A stretch of DNA of 64,000 bases from NCBI GenBank assembly GCA_027922465.2, contig BQMF02000599.1, positions 124,001-188,000 on the forward strand. Direction: 5' to 3'. This document shows, one piece after another, positions 24,764 to 35,694 of the stretch (the stretch's first letter is position 1; every line of letters begins with the position of its first letter). A program made the position numbers and the translations under genes. This DNA comes from Turritopsis dohrnii (taxonomy: Eukaryota; Cnidaria; Hydrozoa; Anthoathecata; Oceaniidae). The notes below the pieces were generated by a model. That model ran no database searches. It was not told the DNA's origin and was given only the letters and a program-made list of their open reading frames with translations.

Positions 24764-25192
24764 TAAAAGATGCAAAGCTGATGGTTTTAGAACTTCTTTA
24801 AAGTTGTTAGCCGATAAGAAGTTTCTTCAATATGATCTATTTTAGACTTGTACAACGAGCTGGGGTGTAAACAAAATCTACTGTTTTGGAAATCTATCTA
24901 TTATCTATTATCTATTAACTGAAGTGTTAAGCCCGCGGTAAAAAATATGTCTTTCTTCTAAGATTAGAACTATGAGGTCTTGAAGTAACACAACTAAAGT
25001 GAACAAGTATAAATAAATATCTGTTAACTCTAAAGCCTAATTTACACTGAGCATCGTGAGACTTACGTTCTACGACCATCGTGAATTTTACGAGAGGATA
25101 TTTTTGAAATTCGTAGTAGTGAAAATTATTTTACGAGAAAATTCATCGTAAGTTTTAAGTGTTACAACGAATATCAAGAAATTTCTTTACGA

Positions 25193-25441
25193 CACAGGAC
25201 CGTCGGAAGTGGGGAGGCGCTAGCCCCTCATATTCGAAAATGTAGCTACAGCAAAAAATAAACTCTTTAGAGATTTTCCTGTTTTGCCTTGATCCATCGT
25301 CACATTTTTCGACAACTTTTAAAAATGAAAGGCAAACTAACATGTTTGTTTAGCCAGTCGTCTAGACGGAAAAAAATTCTGGCCTCCTTAGACACATAAT
25401 CTGAGCCACCTCATCTTAAAAAAGCTTCCGACGGTCCTGTG
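25193..25441. mobile_element. hAT-like MITE, nested
   Basis: Ends CACAGGACCGTCGGAAG and CTTCCGACGGTCCTGTG are perfect inverted repeats of 17 bp. The CAGG start and G-rich subterminal GTGGGG are hAT-like. An 8 bp target duplication is not clear. Interior noncoding. Confidence 0.75.
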
Positions 25442-25744
25442 ACAGGTTTGTTCTCTTGAACAAAAAACATTTTATGTCTTTAAAATTTTTCCTTGTTTGG
25501 AGTATACCTTCTACTGGGTGTACTTAAAGGAGCTTTTGCTTCTTCACCTGAAGCAAGTCCAACAGGTTTTGCAACTTCTCCCCAGGCATTTATTTCCTTG
25601 GTTTTTTTTGTTGTGAAAGGGACTCCTCGTTCTAGCTGTAGAGGCAAGGGAATCTTTATACACATACACGTTTTTTTTATATATAAGAAACATTTATATA
25701 AGAAGCACGAGGCTGAAATCTGGGAAAAATTAACAAATATTAAA

Positions 25745-25832
25745 GAAACATGGTAGGCTGAACTCCTGATGAACATATTTTCTACAACAACGAAAATATT
25801 AAACACCAGTGAATAAATCAAAAACGTTTCCA
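25745..25832 (+). repeat. Dispersed 3'-tail repeat, copy 1
   Basis: AACATGGTAGGCTGAACTCC, TGATGA, AATATTAAACA and CAGTGAATAAATCAA also occur at 48050-48130 in the same order. Ending in an AATAAATCAA tract suggests the 3' end of a retroposon (LINE or SINE) rather than a DNA transposon. Confidence 0.6.
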
Positions 25833-25980
25833 TCAAATTTGTCCATGTACGCTCAATAGCATAAGGTATATTTCACTACATGTCATCTTCTTCTTGGTCA
25901 GTCTCTAACATTCAGGCTCAACTCAAATTGTGTGTTTCTTTTATATGATATATAAAAAAAAACGTGTAAAGCGCTATTTG

Positions 25981-26382
25981 TTCCACGACCACTTTTGATC
26001 GAAATATTTCGACGGAGAAAAAAATTGAGCATGCGCATTAAATATTTTCTGGTTTTCGAGCGAAAAATTTCTTTTCTCTACTGTGCGAATGTGAGTTAAA
26101 ATAATTTCAACTCCCTATCGAAATCGCTTTGCGAAAAAATGTTCGTCCAATCAAAATGGTGAAAAATGTGAACAATTCAGAAAAAAGAATTATAGTGGAC
26201 GGTTTCTACTTGTTGTTGCTTTCGAAATAACTTCTGTATTTGAATCTCCTATTGAATATGAAAACCAGCTAATTAAGTTTAACTTTTTTATGTGGAATTC
26301 TATGATTGAAATATTTCTGGCAGAAATTGTTCTCCTCTAAAATTTTCGCTCGAAATATTTCGATCAAAAGTGGTCGTGGAAA
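25981..26382. mobile_element. 0.4 kb MITE with 32 bp TIRs, nested
   Basis: TTCCACGACCACTTTTGATC at the left end is inverted at the right as GATCAAAAGTGGTCGTGGAA. The match continues through GAAATATTTCGA for 32 bp. Interior noncoding, with no clear target duplication. Confidence 0.85.
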
Positions 26383-26385
26383 TAC

Positions 26386-26829
26386 AGTTTTTTTTTTTAT
26401 AAGAATTACATAAATCGAAATGAGCCTCATGATTCTTAAAAATTTTCAGTTTTGAGCCTTAAAATATTCTTAAGTGATTCTTAAATTTTAAAAGAAGAGC
26501 AAGAAAATTTTTTTTTAATTAATGGTCAAAATATGTATATTTTCCCTTAAAGTAGTCTCAAACGTGCGAAAAAGAAGAAGGGACTAATTATTTTAACAAA
26601 ACGTTAATAAGTTTGTTTCTTTTAGGATAATATCATCGAAAGCTCGAAAATGGTTATGCCTGATTTACACTGTAGATAAAAAAAACCGGAAAGTTGAAAA
26701 ACTCTAACTGAAGAAAAAAATTGATTAAAATTTTTGAGGCTCAGCATTATTCTTAAAAGATTCTTAAAATTTTGCAAATTTGAGCCTTGTGATTCTTATA
26801 AAAAGAATTCTTATAAAAAAAAAACTGTG
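26386..26829. mobile_element. CAGTTTTTT inverted-repeat MITE, nested
   Basis: Left CAGTTTTTTTTTTTATAAGA and right TCTTATAAAAAAAAAACTG are inverted. ATTCTTAAAA, GAGCC and similar blocks repeat in the subterminal regions on both sides. The sequence is A/T-homopolymer-rich, so the internal boundaries are fuzzy. Confidence 0.6.
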
Positions 26830-26917
26830 TAGCGCTTAACGAGTTTCTTCCTCTTGCAATTTATTTATGTTGCTAGTTGTCATTCAAAAAACATGTAACA
26901 AAAAACAAACTCAAGGG

Positions 26918-27003
26918 CCCCCTTTATTAGCAGCTTTTGCCCTGAAGGGATTACCCTGGTTAAATATGTTTTAAATAAATAAATAAATAAAATAAATAGA
27001 TAG
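26918..27003 (+). mobile_element. LINE-like 3' tail with AAAT repeats
   Basis: CCCTGAAGGGATTACCCTGG followed by TTAAATA and a run of AAATAAAT units ending in ATAGATAG. Tails of this form terminate CR1/L2-type LINEs and their SINEs. No reverse transcriptase lies upstream, so it is a 5'-truncated copy. Confidence 0.4.
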
Positions 27004-27787
27004 ATGTAACATTCGATTTCTGGAAATTTAAGGCTTAAAATGTTTTGATATGTAAGCCTTAAATCACATCGTAAGGCTGCGATATTTATATTTTCACAGC
27101 AACGACAAAATCCTTACGTTGAATTTTTGAATATTTGTCGTAACGTAAGTCTTACGTCACAGAGTAAAAACTAGGCTTAATTAGGCTTGACAATTTTCAA
27201 ATTGACACGGGTTTTTCTGAAACACAAAAAAACACACAAAAACGTTCCTGTTTTCCAAAAGGATAAAAGTAGGCAAACGTAACGAGTGGTTGACATTAAT
27301 TAACATTAATTTACATAAATTAACATAAATTAGCAGTAATTACATCCAAAGTAAACAGTCCTCAGCCACCACAAACAATTCTCAGGTGACCTAGTTTTAC
27401 ACTTTTCAATAAGAGTATGTTCATGTGTCAAATTGCAACCATTACATTTAAACGGTGAAAACACTTATAATCAGGGACGTAGATTTAGGGGGGGCTTGGG
27501 GGCTTGAGCCCCCCCCCCCCCCCCCCCCCTCCCCCCCAACTTTTTTGTCAAGCATAGTTGATTTTTTTTTATACTTCTTTTTTCTACTCACAACTCATCA
27601 AAAGATCTCCAAAGGCAATGACATTAGCACTCCCACCTTTCGTAATAACAAGTATGTGATAAAACAAAGAAACCATTGGATATTGCGAAATATATGGGAA
27701 ATATATAGGATTTTATTTGGTTGTTATCTCGGGGCAAAGCTACTTAAATAAACTGATAACCTTAGTTCAACTTTGCAAACCAGTGAA

Positions 27788-28639
27788 ATGTCAGCTGTGG
27801 AAGCTCAAGAACTCGCAAAGCTCGTTTTGGAAGTCCTTAGGAAAGATCGCTCAAATGATAAGTTCGACTTGTTTTGGGAATTGACCAAACAGAAGATGGA
27901 AAAGTTAGGTATTGATGAGCCAGTTCTCCCAAGAAAAAGAAGAATGCCTCGACGTTATGATGAAAATAGAACCGACTTTCATCATGGCTCTGTTAAAGAA
28001 ATGTACCAGCAAATGCATTAAGAAAGCTACGATGTTGTCATTAATGCCATAACTGAACGGTTCGATCAACCTGATTATCAAATGTACGCGGCCATGCAAA
28101 ATATCATTTTGTATGCAATTAAAGGAGAAGACTTCAAAAGCGAGATGACGAGACCAGTTTTGAAGAATGGTCAGGTGTCATTTGCTGATCTGTACCATGA
28201 TGACATCGATCTGGTATCTTTAACAACCCAGCTGGAGCTACTGCCATCAGTTTTTAAAGAACCTTTAACAATGCATAGTGTGTTTAAACAAGCAAGGGAA
28301 ATGAGCTCAAGTAAGAGGAACCTTATCAGTCAGGTGGTTATCCTCATGAAACTTATCATGGTAGCACCAGCAACAAATGCCGAGAGCGAAAGAATCTTTT
28401 CTGCCATGAAACGGGTTAAGACATATTTACGTAATAAGATGACGAACGAACGGATGAACAATTTAATGCACGTTCACAAAGATCGACTAAATGATCTGGA
28501 TTTTGTTGAAATCGGCAACAACTTTGTGAGTGCCAATCAAAGGAGGAGAAACAAATTCGGTATTTTTAACAATTTAGATTACGGTAAAGTCCCTAAAATT
28601 ACATCTACAAGAGAATGTGCAACGCAAACCGATGTTTGA
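27788..28639 (+). pseudogene. hAT transposase, C-terminal half, one in-frame stop
   Basis: Catalyses cut-and-paste transposition; RNase H-fold family with a C-terminal hAT dimerisation domain. The visible protein begins MSAVEAQELAKLVLEVLRKD, meets TAA at 28019-28021, and continues in the same frame through DVVINAITERFDQPDYQMY to the dimerisation core PATNAESERIFSAMKRVKTY and MNNLMHVHKDR, ending TGA at 28639. The reading frame is otherwise open, so one nonsense change separates two 70-200 codon blocks. The N-terminal zinc finger and the first catalytic residues are absent, so the copy is both truncated and stopped. A paralogue, more decayed, lies on the other strand at 52100-52600. Confidence 0.85.
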
Positions 28640-28666
28640 ATCACAGCCTAACATAATATATGTATT

Positions 28667-28831
28667 CAGTGGCGTAGCCAGAGGTCAGTCAAAATTTGTG
28701 GAGGAGAGTTAAGTCATTTAGGATAGAAAAGGAAAACGTGCAAGTAACCTAATCGACACTTAAGACTGAAAAGAAATATCATAATGTTGAACTCCTCCAG
28801 GTTTTTTTGACTGACCCTAACTACGCCTCTG
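28667..28831. mobile_element. Small hAT MITE nested after the transposase
   Basis: CAGTGGCGTAGCCAGAGG at the left and ACTACGCCTCTG at the right are imperfect inverted ends. Subterminal GTCAGTCAAAA and TTTTGACTGAC are also inverted. Flanks share GTATT. Confidence 0.65.
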
Positions 28832-29335
28832 GTATTGTAATTTTTATTTTATGGTCAAAGTGAATACATACAAAAAATAAAACATTTTTCTAGTCCTTTA
28901 CCTGTCAAATTAGCTCCGAATTCCGGTGAAAATAAGTTCAAAAAAAAAAGGTTAAAGTATGAAAAATCTTGATTTTCAGTGCTCAAATAAGCAATCTAGG
29001 GGTTGTAAAATTGAAAACTTTTCTTCGCCCGTCGGCCCCAACCATGGTGGGGCCTCCTTACATACTAAACATGTTCAGCCCCCCCCCCAAGTCAAAACAC
29101 TTTGCTACGTCCCTGTACAAATATGTTTGAACATACCCTTACCCTCACTGACCCAGACACATTTCACAAGGTTTACACCGTCAAGTCTAATGGTTGCAAT
29201 TTGACACATGAACCGTATGGTAATTAATTAGAACCTCCAAATTTGATGATTTGTTGTAAGAAAGAAACGACACTTTCATTTGTTCTCATGATGAGGACTC
29301 ATACCGTCACCGGTCGTTCCCTGGATTATCTCCTT

Positions 29336-29555
29336 AAAGATAATGAACTGTTATATGTACAGCTGAGGGTTGCACTATATGTTGATGTCAGTCGAAATAG
29401 AACAATTGAGAAATAGTCTGGGAACGAGCAGCTGTTTATTATTAACAATGCGCTCAGACAATGTAAAAAATTGATATTCTCCCTTGTGAAGATTATCTCA
29501 AAAAAAAAAAACTTCTGACACGATTTTTTCTCGAAACTTATGAGTTCGTTATCTT
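29336..29555. mobile_element. AAAGATAAT dispersed repeat, copy 2
   Basis: Second copy of the 18311-18512 family, same orientation, bounded by AAAGATAATG and GTTATCTT. It shares the GCTGAGGGTTGCA and CAGCTGTTTATTATTAACAA blocks. Confidence 0.7.
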
Positions 29556-29656
29556 GAATACAAGAATAAATATACCACAATGCAATGCTATAAGTACTTG
29601 CTTTGGAATTACTTTGAGCACTGCTTTTAATAGAACTCTGTGTAAATTTTGTTTGT

Positions 29657-29743
29657 CACAACCTCGTACCCAGGGTTTCTTGCCTTTTCTATATACGGAC
29701 GGCGTATATCGAAAAGGCAACAAACCCTGGGTACGAGGATGTG
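29657..29743. repeat. CAACCTCG hairpin element, copy 2
   Basis: CACAACCTCGTACCCAGGGT on the left, ACCCTGGGTACGAGGATGTG on the right, with TTGCCTTTTC / GAAAAGGCAA inside and a GGACGGCG loop. The arms are almost perfect, so this is the best preserved of three copies. Confidence 0.85.
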
Positions 29744-30270
29744 TTTGTCAAACTCTTTTATCTTTCCGCCGTTGAGATAATTTGAATGTTTTTTCTCATT
29801 GTATTATGGTAGGGTTGTTTTCGTGTATTACGGAGACAATAATATTGCAAGAATGGCGATATATTCGATGAAGCGTTATTACTCCTTCTTGATGTTTTAG
29901 CAGGAGACAATTAATCGATAGGAAGACTTTCAAAGAAGATGATGTATCAAACTTTCAGCAAAATTTAAAAAGAATTTTTCTAGAAAAAAATTTTTTTATT
30001 GTATAGAAAAAGAACGTATTTGATATTCAGAAAAAAAATGGTTTACTTCGAATTAAAACACCCATCAATTTAGAGTAACATTATTCTATAAAACGAAGGA
30101 GTGTCGCTTGTTGGAGAGTATATGGTTTCTAAAAAACCCAAAATATTCAAAACTTTATTTTACAAACTTTGAAAAATTTGTTTGGAATATGGACATATCA
30201 GGACAAGTTGCAGTAATATGAATGTACCTCGATTAAGATTTGTATTAAAAAAATTATTATAAAGATTATT

Positions 30271-30391
30271 CCCAGTGGGCAAAATCGTCAAAAAGCCACT
30301 GCAACGAAGAGCATTTTTATTAAAATTATGTGTATATTTCTATAGAAATGCACTCCTTCGCAGAGATTTTTTAACAAATGCGCCGGCTGGG
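30271..30391 (+). mobile_element. CCCAGT foldback MITE, copy 6 (complete)
   Basis: Starts CCCAGTGGGCAAAATCGTCA and ends GCCGGCTGGG; 121 bp. Both arms are intact, making it a good reference copy for the family. Confidence 0.88.
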
Positions 30392-31509
30392 TTAAAATTA
30401 TTTGTTATGGAAACTAAAGACAATGAAAACTCGTGTTACCCTTATAAGGGAATTGTGGCCAGTATTTCTAATGTCTGTATCAACCACTAATCATCATTTC
30501 CTTCCCTCCTTTTCAAAAAAATGTCTATTACATGTTGCGCTATTAAAGATACTATTACAATTATCCTAAAACAAGAACAGACTATATGAACGCCTTTTGA
30601 CTATTTCACAAAATATAGCCAAAAAAACATTTTTAGAGGTGATTGACAGCTGTCTTTCAAATAAATTGGCATCGTTCTGGAAACGACATCATAACAAAAT
30701 ATGTTGATACTCCATGAATTAGAAATTTTTAACAGGATTAAAGTTCTTTCAAAATAATTTCAAACAAGAATACAACGATGACTTACCAATCGAGAGAACA
30801 AAACAAACCAAACTTTTTGTCAATTTCACCCAGGGATGTGTGATTTCACAGTGAAAAGTTTTCATAGAAACTCACGGTATTTCCTTTATGTTAGATATTA
30901 TTCTACCAAACAAAAACTCGTATTCAAAAGTTTGTGACATCTACGTTTTTGTACATAGGGTTAAACATTTGTTTATATTGACAGTAGTACATCATAAAAA
31001 ATAGAAAAAAAACGTTGGCCACCACACGGTGTGTTGATCTTTATGATATTATACTAGACAAAACCGCTATGACGTAAAGCTTGTGATGAAATTGACGAAG
31101 TTTAAAAAAACAACAAAAAACACAAGGCATTTGATTTTATTACGGTGAATACAAAATTTGGAATGGAAATGAAACGCCCTCTTAAAATAAATGCACCCTT
31201 GAAAATAGTTTGATATGCGCCCACTGTGCACTTTCTCGATTTGTTAAACGCCTTGTTATTTCACGAATTAAAGAGGTGAAAATAAAGAGTTTAGAAAGAG
31301 CCTATCAACAGAAGAACGTCTAGTAAGAACAATATGATTCTCAGGAATTGGAAACAGTCTCTGTGGTTCTTCATTTGGTCTTGGAAAGACCACTCTCTTT
31401 ATTATTTTCGTGTTTTTGGATCCTATTCCACTCTTAAAACCCGATGTAAATTTTCCCCGACGAAATTATCCCCGATAAGGTACCTTTAAAGCTCCTCATT
31501 AAAGCTCCT
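30392..31509. other. Intergenic, no gene recognised
   Basis: AT-rich with no ORF of interest. Near 31460 the sequence CCCCGACGAAATTATCCCCG resembles the end of the 21300-22098 element, probably a fragment. Confidence 0.45.
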
Positions 31510-32049
31510 CATTCGTTTGAGGAATTATGGAATATGTCCCACGTGATTAGAACAATTGATGGCAAGCATATACGTATGCGATTTCCAAGCTTTACTGGAA
31601 CCCAATATTGTATTTATGAAGGGTTCTTCAGTATTGTATTATGAAGAGTTCTTTTTGTGATGTTTACACGTTACTACTTCATATTTGACATTGGGCAGTT
31701 TGGCAATAACAACAACAGTGACGGGCTGACAAATTCTGTATTGGAGGAATATTCTAGAAGAAAACATTTGCTAATAAAGATGTGCATAATCTTACATTTT
31801 ATGTTAATACCAGGCGAATGGTGCTCAATGCAACCAACAGCAGGTGACACAACCTGTTTTTCAAGTCTTAATTCAATTCGTGGGTATCAATGCACCAGAG
31901 AGCTAGTGAAGAGTGCAGCTGGAAGTGTGCCTTGGCAGTTAGATTATGTCATACTATTCATGTGGAACCTAGTAGATTACAAAAAGATACCAACAGATTT
32001 TCTGAGAGACATAACCTTAGATCATTTTAGCTTCATCGTTTGTGAATAA
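31510..32049 (+). pseudogene. PIF/Harbinger transposase relic
   Basis: DDE-type transposase. In one frame: FEELWNMSHVIRTIDGKHIR, RFPSFTGTQYCIYEGFFS, matching the conserved W..P...G.IDGKHV and Y.Y.GFFS blocks that hold the first catalytic Asp. After a stop near 31640 the next frame gives YFIFDIGQFGNNNNSDGLTN, corresponding to the D.GQYG..ND block with the second catalytic Asp. The rest to 32049 is frameshifted and weak. At least one frame change and a stop make it nonfunctional. It may be the source family for TWA-flanked elements such as 25034-27177 and 50020-50658, but that link is inferred. Confidence 0.75.
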
Positions 32050-32109
32050 AATGTAACCATGTGAAAAATGTAAATGAATGAATAAAGTACAGATTTAGTT
32101 TTTGTTATA

Positions 32110-32515
32110 TCTGGTTCAAAAGTTGCGTATAGTTTCCACACGAGCTGCAACTCTGACACCGAGGAAAGGCCATGTTTTGACTAGCAAATATAGAAGTGGA
32201 CCATTCTTGTATAAATTATCCTTCATACTTCTTATAAGCTCTAACTCCATTTCATTCAAGTAATCATCTTTGAAGATCTTTCCTTGACTTTGACTCTTCT
32301 TCTGGCGGGAATTTCTTTCGTTGACATCTTTCTCTTTGGCATCTCTGGTCGTCTATGGAACACAGATGGCAATACCGATCTTGAGTTATCAGAAACTTCG
32401 GACAGAACAATTCCAACTTTACATGGAATGCATCTATATCCTGAACGGCGTAAACGTTATTCATCATAATTATCGTCAGCACTTTCTACTGCTTCTGTTT
32501 GTTCATTTTTTCTAG
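32110..32515 (-). other. Possible second Harbinger ORF, unresolved
   Basis: Minus-strand translations in two frames look more protein-like than the background, for example MKDNLYKNGPLLYLLVKTW and an RKR/KKR-rich stretch (RRRVKVKERSSK). Harbinger elements usually carry a Myb/SANT-like DNA-binding gene next to the transposase, which would fit the position. I see no clear Trp-spaced SANT pattern, so this stays a guess. Confidence 0.25.
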
Positions 32516-32794
32516 GATCAAGAAGGTTGGCTCTGAAGTAAAGGAAGTTATCAAGCCAAGAAAGAAATTCCGATGTTTTCAGCCTTTGTACCTCTTTTCG
32601 TTGATGAACCTGATCATTCTTTTTCTTGTTACATCATTTTCTTAAGTTTTCAAATGATGATTTGGCAAGGGTACCTTATGAATTAGCTAACAACTTTTTC
32701 CATGAAAAGCAAAAATAAAGAATAACGTGTCTGAATAGTGGAATCTTTTTTGAATTTGTTATTTAAGATTATGGCAAGAAAAACCTAACTCTAG

Positions 32795-32860
32795 CAACCT
32801 TGAACCCAGGGTTTCCTGCATTTTCGATTATACGGATGGCGGCGAAGAAGACCCTGGCGA
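32795..32860. repeat. CAACCTCG hairpin element, degraded copy 3
   Basis: CAACCTTGAACCCAGGGTTT and TTTTCGATTATACGGATGGC match the left arm and loop of the family at 29657. The right arm is reduced to GAAGAAGACCCTGG. Confidence 0.6.
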
Positions 32861-33059
32861 ATGATGATCACGTGACATGGAAATTACACAAAATCTGTGA
32901 TTTTTAAAGGTGGTCCAAAGAAATTTTGTCTCGCGTATTCAGTTTTTTATAGTCACGTTATAATCAATGTAGAGACCAAATATAAATCGTCGAGCTCACT
33001 CATTTTTAAAAAACTTTAGTTGTTTACATTTTGCATTCCACCTGCATCCCTTTCCAATC

Positions 33060-33356
33060 TCCTAAATTCACAGGGTTTTGACTGACGGTGACAGAACAAA
33101 ATGAGGCGAGTTTTGCGAATTTTCCACTTACTACTTTCTTCAAATGTCCTAACAATTTGGCCATTCATTTTGAAAATGTCGAGTTTTTTTGTAAAGGGAC
33201 CGAAATATTTATGTCGAGATGTCGAGTTAGAAATGTTGAGATACCGGGGGAAATTTCCATTAAAAAACATGGAATCTGGCGGGACCGAAGGAATTATGTC
33301 GAGTTAGGCGGGTGTCGAGATAGCAAGAGGTCGAGTTAGCGGGGGCAACTGTAATT
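33060..33356. mobile_element. Pogo/Tigger-like MITE relic
   Basis: Repeated GTCGAGTTAG/GTCGAGAT motifs, GGGACCGAA, and an end reading GTCGAGTTAGCGGGGGCAAC followed by TGTA. Inward from that end it reads CAGTTGCCCCCGCTAACTCG, a pogo-type terminus. The opposite end is not recognisable. Confidence 0.5.
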
Positions 33357-34930
33357 TCTGATTTCTCTGCTTGCCGGAACTTTGTTAGGAATTGAGAGTT
33401 AGGAATCGAGACTTAGGAATTGGGAATTTAAAATTACCTGGCGAAGAAACAATTCCTTGAAGAGAGGACCGCTTGGTTTTGGTAAATGAACTTAGTTTTG
33501 GTGAGCAAGAAAGCTTAGCTCAAACTCGCAAAAACGTTCCTCGAAACACGTAACACATTGCTGAAAACACGTAACACGTTATTGGAAAGTTGTCAGATAT
33601 TTCTCAAAATCTTCAACTTGAAGTAGGAAGCGCAAAAGCTTTGCAGTTAAAATATCCCATGTTCTCAATATAAATTTGCCATAGTAATTACTGTCGCAGC
33701 TCAGGGATATCCAACTTATCAAGTTCACATATTTATTTGTAAATAAGACTATAACCACAAAATAAAAAATATTTCCAAATATATGTTTAAAACAGCAAAT
33801 TATGTTTGAAAAAGGAAACAAGAGGCCTTAGGCCTTAAGGTCAGCGCGAACTGTATGCTCAAAAATCTAAAGATCATAATGACTTTACAAACGAAATGAC
33901 CAGCATTCCAAAATAGTTTGATTAGTATCTGGGTGCGCCCGTATTCGGTTGGTGAACATGCTAATTGAAAATGTAAGTCCATTCGCCCAAAACAGATATA
34001 TTAAAAACCTCCCGTGATAAAAAGGGGTCCAGACATTGCGTACAGATAACTACCTCTGACTTAACATCCTATCTACATATGTCTCATCGAGACCAAAAAC
34101 GCAAAGTTCTATCTAATGAGCCGAATAACGTACTAAATGAGTATTTTTTCTAATAGAAGTCGCTTTAACTAAATCTCAAGGCAAACGTTATAAAAGAAAA
34201 CTTTGCATTTCCACAACAATCCTTTTCCTCATTAGTTAAAAAGTTTCTATGACAGCAACTACATACGGCAATACGATACGCATCAACAGAAATCATATGG
34301 GCATTACAATTACAACAACTTCGTTACTTTATTCGGTTTTATTTAAGCTTCAAATTTCAGTTTTATAAGTTCCAGCTTCCAGCTTTACGTTCTTACAGAA
34401 ACTATGTGTTCGGTTAATCACGCTAGTGAACTTTCGTTTCTACCAAGTGTCGACTGTTAGAGGAACCATAAATGTATACATACATTTTGGTTCTTGTTGA
34501 TACGTGAAGATCCAATGCCAAGCAGTTGCTGATTACTAAAAATGAAAGTGTAAAAGGTTATGTATAACTGCACAATGCACCAATTAATTCTAATTTATTC
34601 CATTTAACAAAATTCAGAAACTTCAATTACAGAATCATAATTTTAACTCTAATGTTATGCCTGAAGGGAAAATAGTTACTGAATTTCTCAATTTAATGGT
34701 GGCAGGTCAGTGTCTTATATTAAGATTTTATCTGGGTTTTATGCCAGGCCATTGACATCATTGGTTGTTTTTTTTTGGTGACCAGAAGGAAATTTTAACT
34801 GCCCGAAATTCAATAACACTATACAATTTCATTTGGAAACGCTTAGAAATGCGCTGATAGAAAATAGAAAAATGAGCTGAAATTGCAAAGACAAACATTA
34901 TATAAAGCTCAAAAATCATATTTCCAATTT
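33357..34930. other. Intergenic; one dispersed hairpin (34448-34512)
   Basis: TCGACTGTTAGAGGAACCAT followed by AAATGTATACATACATTTTGG and TTCTTGTTGAT occurs here and again, 4 bp shorter, at 43617-43675. GAACCA...TGGTTC forms a small hairpin. Nothing else recognisable is in the stretch. Confidence 0.5.
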
Positions 34931-35017
34931 TTCTTTCCACTTCTTCTCAACAGTCAGGGAAACAAGAATAGAAAACAACAATTATGGAAGAATTGGTTCT
35001 TTCGTCTTGGTTGGTAT
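34931..35017 (-). repeat. B2 terminal direct repeat of the YR retrotransposon
   Basis: 87 bp matching B1 at 35574-35660 (both contain TTCTTTCCACTTCTTCTCAA and TTTCGTCTTGGTTGGTAT). Its outer edge at 34931 is the element's 3' end. Confidence 0.88.
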
Positions 35018-35400
35018 CACAAACGTATCATTTACACTTAATCAAACGTATCATTTACACTTAATCTCCTGTATGGCGACTAGCCGGCAGCGAAAAACCC
35101 CCTCAGAGGAAACATCGTCTTCGAACCAATTGCATTAGTCGCCTGTACCCCCGAAGTTTAAGGGTTTCTTATTCTTTCTTTATCATTATCATTATTATTA
35201 TCGCTACTGTTTGTAATCATTTCTGTAATCTTTCTGTACTCTTTTATCAGGAAAAACATGCGTTTCTTTCTCGTGGTAAAGTTTGTACAATCCAGTGTTG
35301 CAGACGATGCGGTATAAAAGAAAAATGAAAGATATCAGTTTAATCAATCAAAAAAATATTCAGAATGTTAACAAACTCTTTAGCTCGAAGAAAACTAGAA

Positions 35401-35573
35401 AGTTTGCGATACTCAAAGCCAAGTGACGAGAGAGAGAGCTGGTTGTGAACCAGATCCGACTTATATACAAGTCGGAATGCGCATGCGCTGACTCGCTTCC
35501 CCAAGCATCCGACAGTGATGCAGAATACGCAAAGAAACTCTGTTTCCGCTATCTGCGACAGCGGAAACAACGC
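35401..35573 (-). repeat. A2 internal direct repeat of the YR retrotransposon
   Basis: About 173 bp matching A1 at 39717-39889 with no difference that I can see (both contain GTTTGCGATACTCAAAGCCA and TATCTGCGACAGCGGAAACA). Adjacent to B1 at 35573/35574. The 383 bp between A2 and B2 (35018-35400) is noncoding, apart from a short direct repeat CAAACGTATCATTTACACTT at about 35023 and 35044. Confidence 0.9.
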
Positions 35574-35660
35574 TTCTTTCCACTTCTTCTCAACAGTCAG
35601 GGAAACAAGAATAGAAAACAACAATTATGGAAGAATTGGTTCTTTCGTCTTGGTTGGTAT
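35574..35660 (-). repeat. B1 internal direct repeat of the YR retrotransposon
   Basis: 87 bp copy of B2, starting 35 bp after the YR stop codon and ending exactly where A2 begins. Together B1-A2 recreate the joined element ends. Confidence 0.88.
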
Positions 35661-35694
35661 AACATGACGAGGGAGCAAAAGAGGATTTTTATTA

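Larger units (their letters stand above)
25034..27177. mobile_element. Composite PIF/Harbinger-like element, 2.1 kb, TAA duplication
   Basis: Inverted ends: AGCCTAATTTACACTGAGCA on the left and, on the right strand, AGCCTAGTTTTTACTCTGTG. Both continue into GACTTACGTT.TACGAC or its inverse. TAA flanks both sides (25031-25033, 27178-27180), and a 3 bp TWA target duplication is typical of PIF/Harbinger. No transposase is present. At least three smaller inverted-repeat elements are nested inside (25193-25441, 25981-26382, 26386-26829), plus a LINE-like tail. Confidence 0.65.
27472..29115 (+). mobile_element. hAT transposon, 1.6 kb, nearly complete
   Basis: Terminal CAGGGACGTAG and CTACGTCCCTG are perfect 11 bp inverted repeats of hAT type. 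Long G and C runs follow inside both ends (GGGGGGCTTGGGGGC and a run of about 22 C near 27510; CCCCCCCCC near 29080). It contains the transposase below and a nested MITE. An exact 8 bp target duplication is not seen. It sits inside another inverted repeat: GTTCATGTGTCAAATTGCAA at 27419 and TTGCAATTTGACACATGAAC at 29194. Confidence 0.8.

Noticed and set aside
27455..27751. 98-codon ORF with a proline run at the hAT left end
   Set aside because: The proline run is simply the poly-C tract of the transposon end translated; not a protein-coding gene.
32264..32515. Host gene on the plus strand (MTLTLLLAGISFVDIF)
   Set aside because: A hydrophobic translation opposite a basic minus-strand frame; more likely the antisense of a transposon ORF than a signal-peptide gene.
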